Assembly: GCF_014200575.1 (NCBI RefSeq)
Contig: NZ_JACHBZ010000014.1
Coordinates: 62,001 to 126,000, forward strand
Source of the DNA: Mucilaginibacter saanensis
GTDB taxonomy: Bacteria > Bacteroidota > Bacteroidia > Sphingobacteriales > Sphingobacteriaceae
Direction: 5' to 3'
DNA: 64,000 nucleotides
Shown: positions 44,107 through 52,282 of the stretch, one piece after another
How the letters are laid out: each line of letters starts with the position of its first letter
Position numbering within the stretch: position 1 is the first letter of the stretch
Translations under genes and position numbers: made by a program
Notes under the pieces: generated by a model
What the model was told of the DNA's origin: nothing
Seen by the model: only the letters and a program-made list of their open reading frames with translations
The model's database searches: none

Positions 44107-44138
44107 TATACAAAAGGTTACTACTATCCTTTTGTATA
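44107..44138. promoter_or_regulatory. Perfect 11-bp inverted repeat, likely HxlR operator
   Basis: TATACAAAAGG (44107-44117) is mirrored by CCTTTTGTATA (44128-44138) with a 10-bp spacer holding TACTACTAT. It lies 25 bp from the regulator start and 60 bp from the azoreductase start, the right place to control both divergent promoters. A tandem TACTA element extends to 44143. Confidence 0.7.
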
Positions 44139-44197
44139 CTACTAATATTTTATAACCAAATGTAAATAGATTTGCTCATCAAAAAACAATTAAAAAA

Positions 44198-44800
44198 ATG
44201 AAAAAGATACTTCATATTATTTCTACACCAAAAGGATCGGGCTCGTATAGCCTGCAGTTGGGAAATGCTGTTATTGAAAAGCTTAAAAATACTTATCCGG
44301 GTAGCTCTGTAAAAGAAATTAACCTGCTCGAAAAACAAATTCCGCATCTCCAGGAAGCGCATATACATGCATTTTTTACACCGGCCGGGAGCCACACCGC
44401 AGAAAGCACAGCGCTGATAAGCCATTCTGAAGAAGCCATTGCCGATGTAATGGAAGCCGATATTCTAGTTATCGGAGCACCTCTGTACAACTTCGGTATT
44501 CCATCTACCTTAAAAACATGGATAGATCATGTTGTTAGAGCCGGAAAGACTTTTAAATATGATGCGAATGGGCCTGAGGGATTGGTAAAAGGCAAAAAGG
44601 TATATATAGCTATGGCTTCGGGAGGTATATATTCTGAAGGGCCTATACAAGCTTATGATTTTGTTACACCTTATTTAAAAGCGGTACTGGGTTTCATCGG
44701 CTTAACCGATGTTTCAGTATTCAGGGTTGAAGGAACATCTGTAGCTGAACTAAAAGATGCGGCTTTAGAAAAAGGGATAAACAGTATTGTTTTAAACTAA
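44198..44800 (+). CDS. azoR: FMN-dependent NADH-azoreductase
   Basis: 200 residues, flavodoxin-like fold. The start 'KKILHIISTPKGSGSYSLQLG' forms the FMN phosphate loop. 'ADILVIGAPLYNFGIPSTLKTWIDHVVRAGKTFKYDANGPEGLVKGKK' is the characteristic AzoR core, and 'AMASGGIYSEGP' completes it. It reduces quinones and azo dyes with NADH and helps detoxify electrophiles. Its divergent HxlR gene and the shared inverted repeat suggest induction by quinones or oxidants. Confidence 0.92.
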   Translation: MKKILHIISTPKGSGSYSLQLGNAVIEKLKNTYPGSSVKEINLLEKQIPHLQEAHIHAFFTPAGSHTAESTALISHSEEAIADVMEADILVIGAPLYNFGIPSTLKTWIDHVVRAGKTFKYDANGPEGLVKGKKVYIAMASGGIYSEGPIQAYDFVTPYLKAVLGFIGLTDVSVFRVEGTSVAELKDAALEKGINSIVLN

Positions 44801-44812
44801 TCAAATAAACTG

Positions 44813-44844
44813 ATGGCTCAATATGCATAACGTTATTGAGCCAT
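44813..44844. terminator. Inverted repeat downstream of azoR, possible terminator
   Basis: ATGGCTCAATA (44813-44823) pairs perfectly with TATTGAGCCAT (44834-44844), 10-nt loop. There is no T tract after it, so termination is not certain. Confidence 0.5.
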
Positions 44845-44874
44845 TATGCTTACTGCTGTTAGAAAAAGGCTGTA

Positions 44875-45205
44875 AAACGAAAACGGGAGTCACATCTTTC
44901 GATTTGAGCTCCCGTTTCCCAACCACTGTTCCACCGTAGTTTTCCAGTAGTACCAAGTTTTGTGTATCCATGACCGATATGACCTCGTTCCCTGTTCTTG
45001 CGAACAATTAACTGCTTCTATATCTTTGGTTCTGTTGCGGTTCTCCGTGAAGTTCCAACATCTTTCCCAATTCCTCTTTTAATCACAATCTTTTTTTCAA
45101 AGACTTTCGTTTTATCATTTTTTCATGTGACTCAGTTAACTTTCATTGTTCTTTAGTTTTCCCGAAGGCCAACCCGATTCAATTTCCGCTTTCCTGAAAG
45201 GCTAT
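44875..45205 (-). ncRNA. Candidate structured RNA on the minus strand (~330 nt)
   Basis: Read on the minus strand, a near-consensus promoter (TTG, 18 nt, TACTTTG; around 45203-45230) precedes ~320 nt with several small hairpins, for example TGTTC-GCAA-GAACA (GNRA-type loop) and CGG-AGAA-CCG, ending in a strong terminator at 44878-44917. Only very short frames exist inside. Base composition is less AT-rich than the flanks. I do not recognise it as tmRNA, 6S or SRP RNA. Confidence 0.35.
44878..44917 (-). terminator. Intrinsic terminator (minus strand)
   Basis: On the minus strand AAACGGGAG pairs with CTCCCGTTT (plus positions 44909-44917 and 44881-44889) across a 19-nt loop and is followed by TCGTTTT. 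No protein gene ends before it, so it implies an upstream non-coding transcript. Confidence 0.7.
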
Positions 45206-45455
45206 CAAAGTACGTCGTTCTTGATGATTTCAATATCGGGACATATTGATGATTTTACAAGCATTTTCTTTATTTTTTATTAACACTTTATTAACAATAA
45301 AATCCACTTTATACACATTGCATAAACAGCAATTTCAGTTAAATAAACCTATAAATTCATAAAGAAAAGCCAGTTATAAACAATTGGCTTATCCACATAA
45401 AACTGCAAAAACAGGATTCTTTTAAATAAAGGAAAAGCGTAAAATTATAATACCG

Positions 45456-46214
45456 CTAAATTTTTTCGGTTAAATGCTTCCAATAACGCCTGGGAATATG
45501 CCTTAAATGAAGCTTATTATTTTTCCTGGCCACTATATTTACACTGGTAAAATAGTTTTTCCAAAGATGCTGGTAAATACATTCGTCTTCGCTAAATGCA
45601 GCTATCAAGTTAGCGGATTTATCTACTTCCGAAAAATCAAGCGATATATATTGTGTGTCATGCAGATCATAATAAAGCCCGTACCCACGCTTAATGTCAT
45701 ATATAATCCACTTTTGATCAGCATAACGGCTTTTGAAATGCCTGATGAGTAAGGGTAACACGTTAAAATCCGGCTCAACGGCCGAATAAAAAGTTTCGTC
45801 CTTTAATTTCTGAAAACGTACAAAGGCCTCCATCCGGTGTTTTTCGCGCCGTACCATTTTTATAATTTCGGAGATCCGCATCACATATTTATTCCCATAA
45901 TCTTCTTCTACATTCTGATCAGTGTCAAAAACATAGCGAATAAAACCAACTATGGCGTTCTCTTCATTTTCCATTTCGGCCATGTGGGCAATATACAGGC
46001 GCTGTATACCCGCTGCCGACAACTTTTTCCTTAAACCCTTCAACACCCTGCCAGCCCTGTCTTCGTCCGTAATAACTTGCAGTATTTCCTCAAACATTGC
46101 GCTGCTACGCCACTGACCTTTAATTAATTTTACATGAAACAGTTTACGCTCGTAAATTTCAAATACGGCTGTGAGTAAACCTTCAAACGTTCCATCGTAA
46201 ACCAACGTGTACAT
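45456..46214 (-). CDS. TIGR03915-family putative DNA repair protein
   Basis: 252 residues from the ATG at 46214 (MYTLVYDGTFEGLLTAVFEIY, the family start). An in-frame TTG two codons upstream overlaps the preceding stop and is less likely. The family is conserved next to a radical-SAM protein and is thought to act with it in DNA repair or modification. Much of the chain is helical and basic, with 'YGLYYDLHDTQYISLDF' and a final 'RKNNKLHLRHIPRRYWKHLTE'. The whole family resembles an uncharacterised DNA-binding fold related to uracil-DNA-glycosylase-associated proteins. The gene begins 2 nt after the stop of its partner, so they are coupled. Confidence 0.85.
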   Translation of the reverse strand: MYTLVYDGTFEGLLTAVFEIYERKLFHVKLIKGQWRSSAMFEEILQVITDEDRAGRVLKGLRKKLSAAGIQRLYIAHMAEMENEENAIVGFIRYVFDTDQNVEEDYGNKYVMRISEIIKMVRREKHRMEAFVRFQKLKDETFYSAVEPDFNVLPLLIRHFKSRYADQKWIIYDIKRGYGLYYDLHDTQYISLDFSEVDKSANLIAAFSEDECIYQHLWKNYFTSVNIVARKNNKLHLRHIPRRYWKHLTEKI

Positions 46215-46216
46215 GA

Positions 46217-47473
46217 TCAAAACAGGTTAAGTTGAGTTTGGGTATGCTTGATGTATTTACTTTGCGAACCCGCCAAAATAAACTGCTTGATATTGTTACC
46301 GGTTAAATCGCGACGTTCAAATTCATTACTCTTACACACAATAAAATACCGGGCCCGGTTAACGGCCACCCCTATTTTTTTAAGTTGCTCCCAGCCTACC
46401 CCGGCAAATTTACGCGCCCCAATAATTTTTTGTGCCGATAACATACCTATCCCGGGCACGCGCAATATCATTTGCAGATCGGCCTTATTAATATCAACCG
46501 GAAAAGCCTGCATATTACGAATAGCCCATGCCAGCTTAGGGTCAATATCCAGATCAAGCAATGGCTGTTCACTGTTCACAATTTCGTTTACATGAAAGCC
46601 ATAAAACCGCATTAACCAGTCGGCCTGATATAGGCGGTTCTCCCGTACCATTGGTACAGCAGTATGGAGTGCAGGCAAACGGCTATCGGCCAGCACGGGC
46701 ACATAGCCCGAATAATAAACACGTTTTAAATTAAAATTTTTATAAAAATAATTAGCCGACTGCAATACCTGCTGGTCACTCTCTGGCGTGGCACCAATAA
46801 TTACCTGTGTACTTTGACCTGCAGGTGCAAACAAGGGTGCTTTTTTAAATAGCTTTTTTTCCTCCGTGCGTAGAATGATCTCATTTTTCAGAAAATTCAT
46901 AGGATTGATCATGTCCTGCCGGTTCTTATCTGGCGCTAATAGTTTTAGTCCGGCTTCGGTTGGCATTTCCAGGTTAACACTCAGCCGGTCTGCATATAAA
47001 CCAGCCTCATGCATTAGTTCGTTACTTGCCCCGGGGATTGATTTGAGGTGTATGTAACCATTAAACTTGTGCTCTGTGCGTAGCTTTTTAGCAACCCTTA
47101 CCAGGCGCTCCATTGTATGGTCGGCATCCTTAAAAATCCCCGAACTCAAAAACAACCCTTCAATATAATTACGCCTGTAAAAATTGATAGTTAAATCAAC
47201 CACCTCTTGCACGGTAAAAGCGGCCCGTTTTATATCATTATTTTTGCGGGATACGCAATAAGCACAATCAAAAATGCAATGGTTGGTGAGCAGAATTTTC
47301 AAAAGTGATACACAACGTCCATCTTCGGTGTAGCTGTGGCATATTCCGTTACTGGCATTACCCAGGCCTTTATTTTCGTTTTTACGTTTACTGCCGCTTG
47401 AAGCGCATGACACGTCATATTTAGCTGCATCGGCCAAAATATTCAATTTCTCTGTTATTCTTTCTGCATCCAT
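46217..47473 (-). CDS. TIGR03916-family putative DNA modification/repair radical SAM protein
   Basis: 418 residues. The radical-SAM cluster is C66-x3-C70-x2-C73 in 'NHCIFDCAYCVSR'. Three more cysteines lie just upstream (C23, C45, C54) in 'CASSGSKR', 'GICHSYTEDGRCVS'. Near the C-terminus a helix-hairpin-helix DNA-binding motif is visible in 'LRVPGIGMLSAQKIIGARKFAG'. The family is predicted to modify or repair DNA, with a partner encoded next door (the TIGR03915-like gene, 2 nt downstream). Real substrate and chemistry are unknown. Confidence 0.9.
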   Translation of the reverse strand: MDAERITEKLNILADAAKYDVSCASSGSKRKNENKGLGNASNGICHSYTEDGRCVSLLKILLTNHCIFDCAYCVSRKNNDIKRAAFTVQEVVDLTINFYRRNYIEGLFLSSGIFKDADHTMERLVRVAKKLRTEHKFNGYIHLKSIPGASNELMHEAGLYADRLSVNLEMPTEAGLKLLAPDKNRQDMINPMNFLKNEIILRTEEKKLFKKAPLFAPAGQSTQVIIGATPESDQQVLQSANYFYKNFNLKRVYYSGYVPVLADSRLPALHTAVPMVRENRLYQADWLMRFYGFHVNEIVNSEQPLLDLDIDPKLAWAIRNMQAFPVDINKADLQMILRVPGIGMLSAQKIIGARKFAGVGWEQLKKIGVAVNRARYFIVCKSNEFERRDLTGNNIKQFILAGSQSKYIKHTQTQLNLF

Positions 47474-47621
47474 ATCAAATCAAAAATACTAATAATATTA
47501 GCAATTTATTACAGGAAAAGATTTTATTTTATCGCTTTTAGTTGTACGCTCACGACATTATTTATCATTAAAGGAAAACATAAGGCAATATTTCCGGTTG
47601 ATTTTAAAAAGAGATAGTGTT

Positions 47622-48035
47622 ATGGAAAAAATATATACAGCTGTGGTTACAGCAAAAGGCGGCCGCGATGGCCATATCCACTCTGAAGACGGAGTTATTG
47701 ACTTGGATCTTAAAGCGCCAAAGGCAATGGGCGGCGAAGACGGCTACCCCAATCCCGAATTGCTATTTGCAGGCGCATGGGGAGCATGTTATTTAGGTGC
47801 ATTAGGATCTGTGGGACGGCGTGATGGGGTAAATGTAACCCAGGCTACAGTTGATGTTCATGTAAATTTCAACAAAGAAGGCGAGTCTTCTTATGCCCTC
47901 TCCGCCGAATTGCATGTCCATATCCCGGGTATAGACTGGGATGTTGCACAAAAACTGGCTGATGCAGCACACAAAGGCTGTCCATATTCTAAAGCAACCA
48001 GAGGAAATATAGACGTAAAAGTTGTTGCTGATTAA
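47622..48035 (+). CDS. ohr: Organic hydroperoxide resistance protein (Ohr, OsmC family)
   Basis: 137 residues from the ATG at 47622; an in-frame start 24 nt upstream is unlikely. The two reactive cysteines are C56 ('GAWGACYLGAL') and C120 ('HKGCPYSKAT'). 'DLDLKAPKAMGGEDGYPNPELLFA' is the usual Ohr core. It reduces organic and fatty-acid hydroperoxides with lipoyl-dithiol cofactors. It is divergent from the radical-SAM gene, with no OhrR regulator next to it, and is followed by a clear terminator. Confidence 0.93.
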   Translation: MEKIYTAVVTAKGGRDGHIHSEDGVIDLDLKAPKAMGGEDGYPNPELLFAGAWGACYLGALGSVGRRDGVNVTQATVDVHVNFNKEGESSYALSAELHVHIPGIDWDVAQKLADAAHKGCPYSKATRGNIDVKVVAD

Positions 48036-48059
48036 CTGCTTGTGAGGCAAGATTTGTAA

Positions 48060-48130
48060 CCATGTCCTGGTAAATCATCAAATGAGCTCAAGGGGCTTTA
48101 TTGTAATTTATCAGGACATGGTTTTCTTTT
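48060..48130 (+). terminator. Long-stem intrinsic terminator of ohr
   Basis: CCATGTCCTGgTAAAT (48060-48075) pairs with ATTTAtCAGGACATGG (48106-48121), 15 of 16 bases, then TTTTCTTTT. The loop is 30 nt. Confidence 0.75.
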
Positions 48131-48136
48131 ATTCGT

Positions 48137-49594
48137 TTAATGCATTGCAGCTATCCGCAATACTTTATCCGTTATACCTGCGGGCATATTAACTATATTA
48201 TTTGTGAGCGTGAATGTTTGCATGGTATTGCCGGTAACTACATCGGTCCATGTGGCTTTATATGTTCCTTTAGGTAAATTAAGGATTAAGGAATATGGCT
48301 TCATGGCGATATGCTCCAGGTAAATTACCCATTGTTTATTATCATCGCTCAGCGCCTCCGTTATAGCTCCTGGTGAAGCTTTCACTACCCGCAAATCGGG
48401 ATGCAGGTTTACAAAATCCAATGCATCAAAATAATGCTTTAAAATACCAAACTGCTTGCGTAGCTCAGGGCTGCCTCCACCCGGCGCCTTATACGAAGTG
48501 TCCTGCCCTGTTTCCATTCCAGCTGAAAAGGAATAATCAAGCTGATTAAACAATGCCCCCCCAGCCATCAAAAACCGCCAGGCTTGCCTGCGATAAGTGG
48601 TATTTAAACTGCCTGCAAAGCCTGTTTCATTAAAACCTATTACCTTATTTAAATAATAGTTTTCGCCAACTGTGTTTGGCAACGCATAGTGGAAATTAAA
48701 AATAGAAATATTAGCATCTGGGTTGGTAATTGGATAATGAAAATTGGATATATTTTGTGACAGGAGATGTTGATTGGCAAGCTTACTCTCCTCGTCTTTG
48801 ATCCAGCCCGCTACCCGTTGTTGCCAGTCGTTAGAGCGTTGCGATACCACCTCCAGAAAATTCCTGAAATCTTTCACATCACCATACTCATTGCGCAGTA
48901 TCACTGTATCTTTCTGAATAGCATAAGGTTCATTTTGTATTTCAAAATAAAAATTACCAAAGCCATTAAGTTCCCTTACAATTTTACGCACATATTTTTC
49001 CTGATAAGCCAGTATATTACCATTTTGCAGCGTATTAACTAATCCGGCGCTGACCTCGTCCGTTTTGTTAATATTATTTTTTGTATTCAGCGCGCTGTAT
49101 TCCCAACCATGCTGATAATAGGACGAAAATAGGTTCACTTCAACTATTACGTCATTGCGGTTAGCCTCTGCCATGAATTGTTTTAGCCTGATAAAGTAGC
49201 CCTCGTCCCATTTATCCAGATCAAATTTATTGCCGCCCAATTCAAATCCGCTCTGATCACTGCGTTTCCAGGGCAATACCAGATTTTGTTCAGAAGGTGC
49301 AAGAGTGTTACTTTTAATACCAAAGTCGCCCGGTTTTTCAATATATGCCCCGGTAAACAGGCGTGTGGTATTTAATCCATCGTTAGCTACGGTTTGCAAG
49401 TAGGTTTTATAATCAAAACCTAAGTTGATCACCGAGCCGTAATGCTCGCCAGATCCAACCAACAATGCCGGCTTACCCTTGTATATGAAATAATGCAGAT
49501 TTTGAGGATTAAGCTTAATTGGCTTAACATTTTGTGAAAATACCACAGTTGATACCAGCAGCATTATTGCTGAAAAAACAAGCCTTTTTTTCAT
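48137..49594 (-). CDS. Secreted glycoside hydrolase (TIM-barrel, GH5-like)
   Basis: 485 residues. A signal peptide ends in VFS before QNV. The N-terminal part begins 'LNPQNLHYFIYKGKPALLVGSGEHYGSVI', then a TIM barrel holds 'FYFEIQNEPYA' (N221-E222, likely acid/base) and 'KVIGFNETGFAGS' (E323, likely nucleophile). The C-terminal ~80 residues form a small beta domain ('LNLPKGTYKATWTDVVTGN'). It belongs to the broad clan A hydrolases (DUF4038/GH5-like) acting on plant or microbial polysaccharides in the periplasm or outside. The precise family is not certain. It is probably a single gene. Confidence 0.8.
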   Translation of the reverse strand: MKKRLVFSAIMLLVSTVVFSQNVKPIKLNPQNLHYFIYKGKPALLVGSGEHYGSVINLGFDYKTYLQTVANDGLNTTRLFTGAYIEKPGDFGIKSNTLAPSEQNLVLPWKRSDQSGFELGGNKFDLDKWDEGYFIRLKQFMAEANRNDVIVEVNLFSSYYQHGWEYSALNTKNNINKTDEVSAGLVNTLQNGNILAYQEKYVRKIVRELNGFGNFYFEIQNEPYAIQKDTVILRNEYGDVKDFRNFLEVVSQRSNDWQQRVAGWIKDEESKLANQHLLSQNISNFHYPITNPDANISIFNFHYALPNTVGENYYLNKVIGFNETGFAGSLNTTYRRQAWRFLMAGGALFNQLDYSFSAGMETGQDTSYKAPGGGSPELRKQFGILKHYFDALDFVNLHPDLRVVKASPGAITEALSDDNKQWVIYLEHIAMKPYSLILNLPKGTYKATWTDVVTGNTMQTFTLTNNIVNMPAGITDKVLRIAAMH

Positions 49595-49752
49595 GAAGGG
49601 GGTTTATAAAGATTGTTAAATATACAATAATCACAAACCTTTTATTGTCTATCATTTTAGTTATCAATAAAATAATCACAAAAAAGGCCGCTCCAAATTG
49701 AAGCGACCTCATCTTAAAACCAAACTAACTACTCTATGAAAACAATCTTTAA

Positions 49753-50193
49753 TTATTTTACTGCTATTTCTCTTGATTGAAATTTAGCTTCTTCCTTTTT
49801 AGCTACAATAAGCTTCAATATGCCATCGGTATAATCGGCTTCAATTTTTGAATGATCAGCACTTTCTGGTAAAGTAAACGACCTGGTGAACGCATTGTAA
49901 CTGTATTCGCGTTTGCTGAATTTTTTACCTTCTTCTACGTTCTCGGCTTTCTTATCAGCCGATACGGTTAATACATTTTTATCCAGGTTAATCTTAAAGT
50001 CTTCTTTCTTTAAGCCGGGAGCGGCTAACTCAATTTGAAACTCATTTTCAGTTTCTGCAATATTTACTGCAGGTACGCGGGCAACTAATTTGTCACCTAA
50101 AAATGAATCGTTAAGTATAGAATCGAATACGTCGTTAAAGAATGGACCTACTGTATTATTTTTTAAACCGTGGTTGAATTTTACTAATGTCAT
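49753..50193 (-). CDS. hsp20: Hsp20/alpha-crystallin small heat-shock protein
   Basis: 146 residues. The alpha-crystallin domain is seen in 'NEFQIELAAPGLKKEDFKINLDKNVLTVSA' and 'YSYNAFTRSFTLPESADHSKIEADYTDGILKLIVAKK', with the C-terminal 'SREIAVK' anchoring motif (I-x-V). It forms oligomers that hold unfolded proteins. A strong ribosome-binding site (AAGGAGAT) precedes the ATG. Two palindromic sites lie about 90 bp upstream, in the gap shared with the divergent thioesterase gene. Confidence 0.93.
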   Translation of the reverse strand: MTLVKFNHGLKNNTVGPFFNDVFDSILNDSFLGDKLVARVPAVNIAETENEFQIELAAPGLKKEDFKINLDKNVLTVSADKKAENVEEGKKFSKREYSYNAFTRSFTLPESADHSKIEADYTDGILKLIVAKKEEAKFQSREIAVK

Positions 50194-50281
50194 TTTAATA
50201 TCTCCTTAAGTTTTTGTTTTTGTTAACTTCGTAAACTATTAATCAACTGTTATACCAAGAGATAAAACCGATTATTCAGAA

Positions 50282-50323
50282 GACAATTTGTCACCAAGAA
50301 TGGTTTTATAGCGACAAATTGAC
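50282..50323. promoter_or_regulatory. Pair of GACAA-n-TTGTC palindromes between hsp20 and the thioesterase gene
   Basis: GACAATTTGTC at 50282-50292 is a perfect 5-bp arm palindrome. GACAAATTGAC at 50313-50323 differs in one arm base. Their centres are 31 bp apart, about three helix turns, suitable for a dimeric regulator. The second site lies 5 bp before the thioesterase start, so binding would likely block it. The binding protein is not known. Confidence 0.4.
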
Positions 50324-50327
50324 ACAA

Positions 50328-50774
50328 ATGGCTGAAAAACTTACAGATTACAAATACAAAACGGGCATCCCCATCCGTTTTTCGGATATAGATTCCTTCG
50401 GGCACGTTAACAATGCAGTGTATCTAACGTATTTTGAAATAGCAAGAACCAGCTATTGGAAAGAAGTGATTAACTGGAACTGGAGCCATGCAGGCATTAT
50501 ACTTGGCCGTTCGGAGATCAACTACCTTAAACCCATTACTATTAACGACCAGATAGCCTGCTATGTGCGTACCATACGTATAGGTAACAGTAGTTTTGAT
50601 GTAATGCATGTATTAGTTAAAATAACACCACATGGAGAGGAAATTGTGACTACAGGAAAAACTGTTTGCATCAGCTATGACTACGCTTCCAATAAATCTG
50701 TGTCTATACCGGCTAACGAGCGCCGCAGCATGATAGAGTATGATGAACCCAGATTGATCCTGAATACGAATTAA
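50328..50774 (+). CDS. Acyl-CoA thioesterase, hotdog fold (4HBT)
   Basis: 148 residues from the ATG at 50328 (a TTG nine nt upstream would also fit). The hotdog motif is 'PIRFSDIDSFGHVNNAVYLTYFEIARTSYWKEV', with the catalytic Asp in the D-x-F-G-H-V-N region, then 'GIILGRSEINYLKPITINDQI'. It hydrolyses acyl-CoA esters (YbgC/FadM-type). It is divergent from hsp20. Confidence 0.87.
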   Translation: MAEKLTDYKYKTGIPIRFSDIDSFGHVNNAVYLTYFEIARTSYWKEVINWNWSHAGIILGRSEINYLKPITINDQIACYVRTIRIGNSSFDVMHVLVKITPHGEEIVTTGKTVCISYDYASNKSVSIPANERRSMIEYDEPRLILNTN

Positions 50775-50884
50775 TATTTAACTATGCAGATTTCAAATAT
50801 GCATGTACATAAACGATGATTATTAAAATCAGATCATCCCCTTTATTATTTGCACATTTGAAATCTATCTAAGCGCAGCTACCC

Positions 50885-52282
50885 TTAAAATATCTTACCA
50901 GGGTTTAATATGGTATGAGGGTCAAACACCTTTTTGATTCCACGCCATAGCGCAAAATGCACGTCTGAATATTTTATCGACATAAAATCTTTTTGCACCA
51001 ATCCAATGCCGTGCTCACCAGAAAGCGTTCCGCCCAGGGAAACTGTTAGTTCAAATATTTCGCGGATGCCAAATTTAAGTTTGTTATTCCAGTCTTTATC
51101 ACTCATGTTAGCCTTAATAATATTTACATGCAGATTCCCATCGCCCGCATGGCCATAACAAACTGATTCAAAGCCATATTTAACACCTATCTCTTTTATT
51201 CCTTTTATTAGCTGAGGTAGTGCAGCGCGAGGCACAACCGTATCTTCCTCTTTATAAACTGAGTTTGATTTTACTGATACCGCCATGGTACGCCTCAATC
51301 TCCATAGTTCTTCTTTTTGTGCCGATGAATCGGCAAACAACACATCAGTACAGTCATAAGCTTCCAAAACAGCATTGATCTTTTCACAATCGGCAAATAT
51401 TACATCCTGATTATTGCCGTCCACTTCAATCAACAAAAAAGCCTCAATACCATCTTTCAGGTCAAATGCAATATCATCATGTTCTTTTACCCACTCTACC
51501 CCTCTTCGTTCCATAAACTCCAGGGCCGATGGGATAATGCCCGCCCTGAATATAGCCGATACCGCAGCGCACGCCGCCTCATTGGTTGGAAACGAGGCCA
51601 GCATCAGCGCATCAAGTGTTGGTAATGGCAACAGTTTAACCACAATTTTAGTAATGATACCCAGGGTACCTTCTGAGCCTATCATTAATTGGGTTAAATT
51701 ATACCCGGAAGCATATTTGAGTGTATTGGCTCCTGTCCATATAATTTCTCCCGACGGCAAAACTACTTGCAAATTGAGAATATACTCCCGTATGGTACCA
51801 TACTTTACCACCCGTGGGCCGCCCGAACCATGTGACACATTACCGCCTATAAAACAGCTGCCCTTACTGGCGGGGTCAACCGGATAAAGCAAACCTTTAG
51901 CGGCCGCCTGGTTCATAAACTCTTCAGTAATAACACCAGGCTCAACAGTGGCCTGCAAATTTTGTTCATCTATTTCAAGCACCTTATCAAACCGCTCCAT
52001 AGCTATTAACAAGCCGCCTTTTATAGCCAAAGCACCGCCACTTAAACCGGTACCAGCTCCGCGTGGCGTAACCGGGATACGGTGCTTATTGCACAACTTC
52101 ATTAATGCAGATACCTCTTCAGGCGTTTTAGGCTTGGCAACTATATCGGGATAGTACACCAGGTCTTCTGTTTCATCGTGGCTGTATTTTTCAAGCTCAT
52201 TATGTTGAGCAATAACACTATCAGCACCAACAATAGCTGTAATTGCCTCTAAAATTGGGTTGGTAATTATATTATAATTCAT
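50885..52282 (-). CDS. glcD: FAD-linked oxidase, GlcD-like
   Basis: 465 residues. The PCMH-type FAD-binding region has 'VTPRGAGTGLSGGALAIKGGLLIAMERFDKVLEID', 'AKGLLYPVDPASKGSCFIGGNVSHGSGG' and 'YASGYNLTQLMIGSEGTLGIIT'. The C-terminal part has 'VCYGHAGDGNLHVNI' and 'GTLSGEHGIGLVQKDFM', the metal-binding histidines of lactate/glycolate oxidases. It oxidises a 2-hydroxy acid such as glycolate or D-lactate. The glcE/F partners are absent from the neighbourhood, so it may be a D-lactate dehydrogenase. Its start overlaps the folB stop by 11 bp. Confidence 0.88.
   Translation of the reverse strand: MNYNIITNPILEAITAIVGADSVIAQHNELEKYSHDETEDLVYYPDIVAKPKTPEEVSALMKLCNKHRIPVTPRGAGTGLSGGALAIKGGLLIAMERFDKVLEIDEQNLQATVEPGVITEEFMNQAAAKGLLYPVDPASKGSCFIGGNVSHGSGGPRVVKYGTIREYILNLQVVLPSGEIIWTGANTLKYASGYNLTQLMIGSEGTLGIITKIVVKLLPLPTLDALMLASFPTNEAACAAVSAIFRAGIIPSALEFMERRGVEWVKEHDDIAFDLKDGIEAFLLIEVDGNNQDVIFADCEKINAVLEAYDCTDVLFADSSAQKEELWRLRRTMAVSVKSNSVYKEEDTVVPRAALPQLIKGIKEIGVKYGFESVCYGHAGDGNLHVNIIKANMSDKDWNNKLKFGIREIFELTVSLGGTLSGEHGIGLVQKDFMSIKYSDVHFALWRGIKKVFDPHTILNPGKIF

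Larger units (their letters stand above)
44801..45455. other. 655-bp stretch without a protein gene
   Basis: Between azoR and the TIGR03915-like gene. I found no plausible protein gene; a frame of 68 codons here crosses the terminator and has a non-coding look. The stretch contains the azoR hairpin, an oppositely directed terminator at 44878-44917, the candidate RNA described separately, and AT-rich DNA from 45240 to 45455 in which I see nothing else. Confidence 0.55.

Noticed and set aside
44801..45007. 68-codon frame on the minus strand with a TTG start
   Set aside because: It crosses the strong minus-strand terminator, has no ribosome-binding site and does not resemble any protein; the region is better read as possible RNA.
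44875..45205. Possible tmRNA
   Set aside because: No tRNA-like T-arm, no tag frame with the usual ending, and no encoded CCA at the 3' side.
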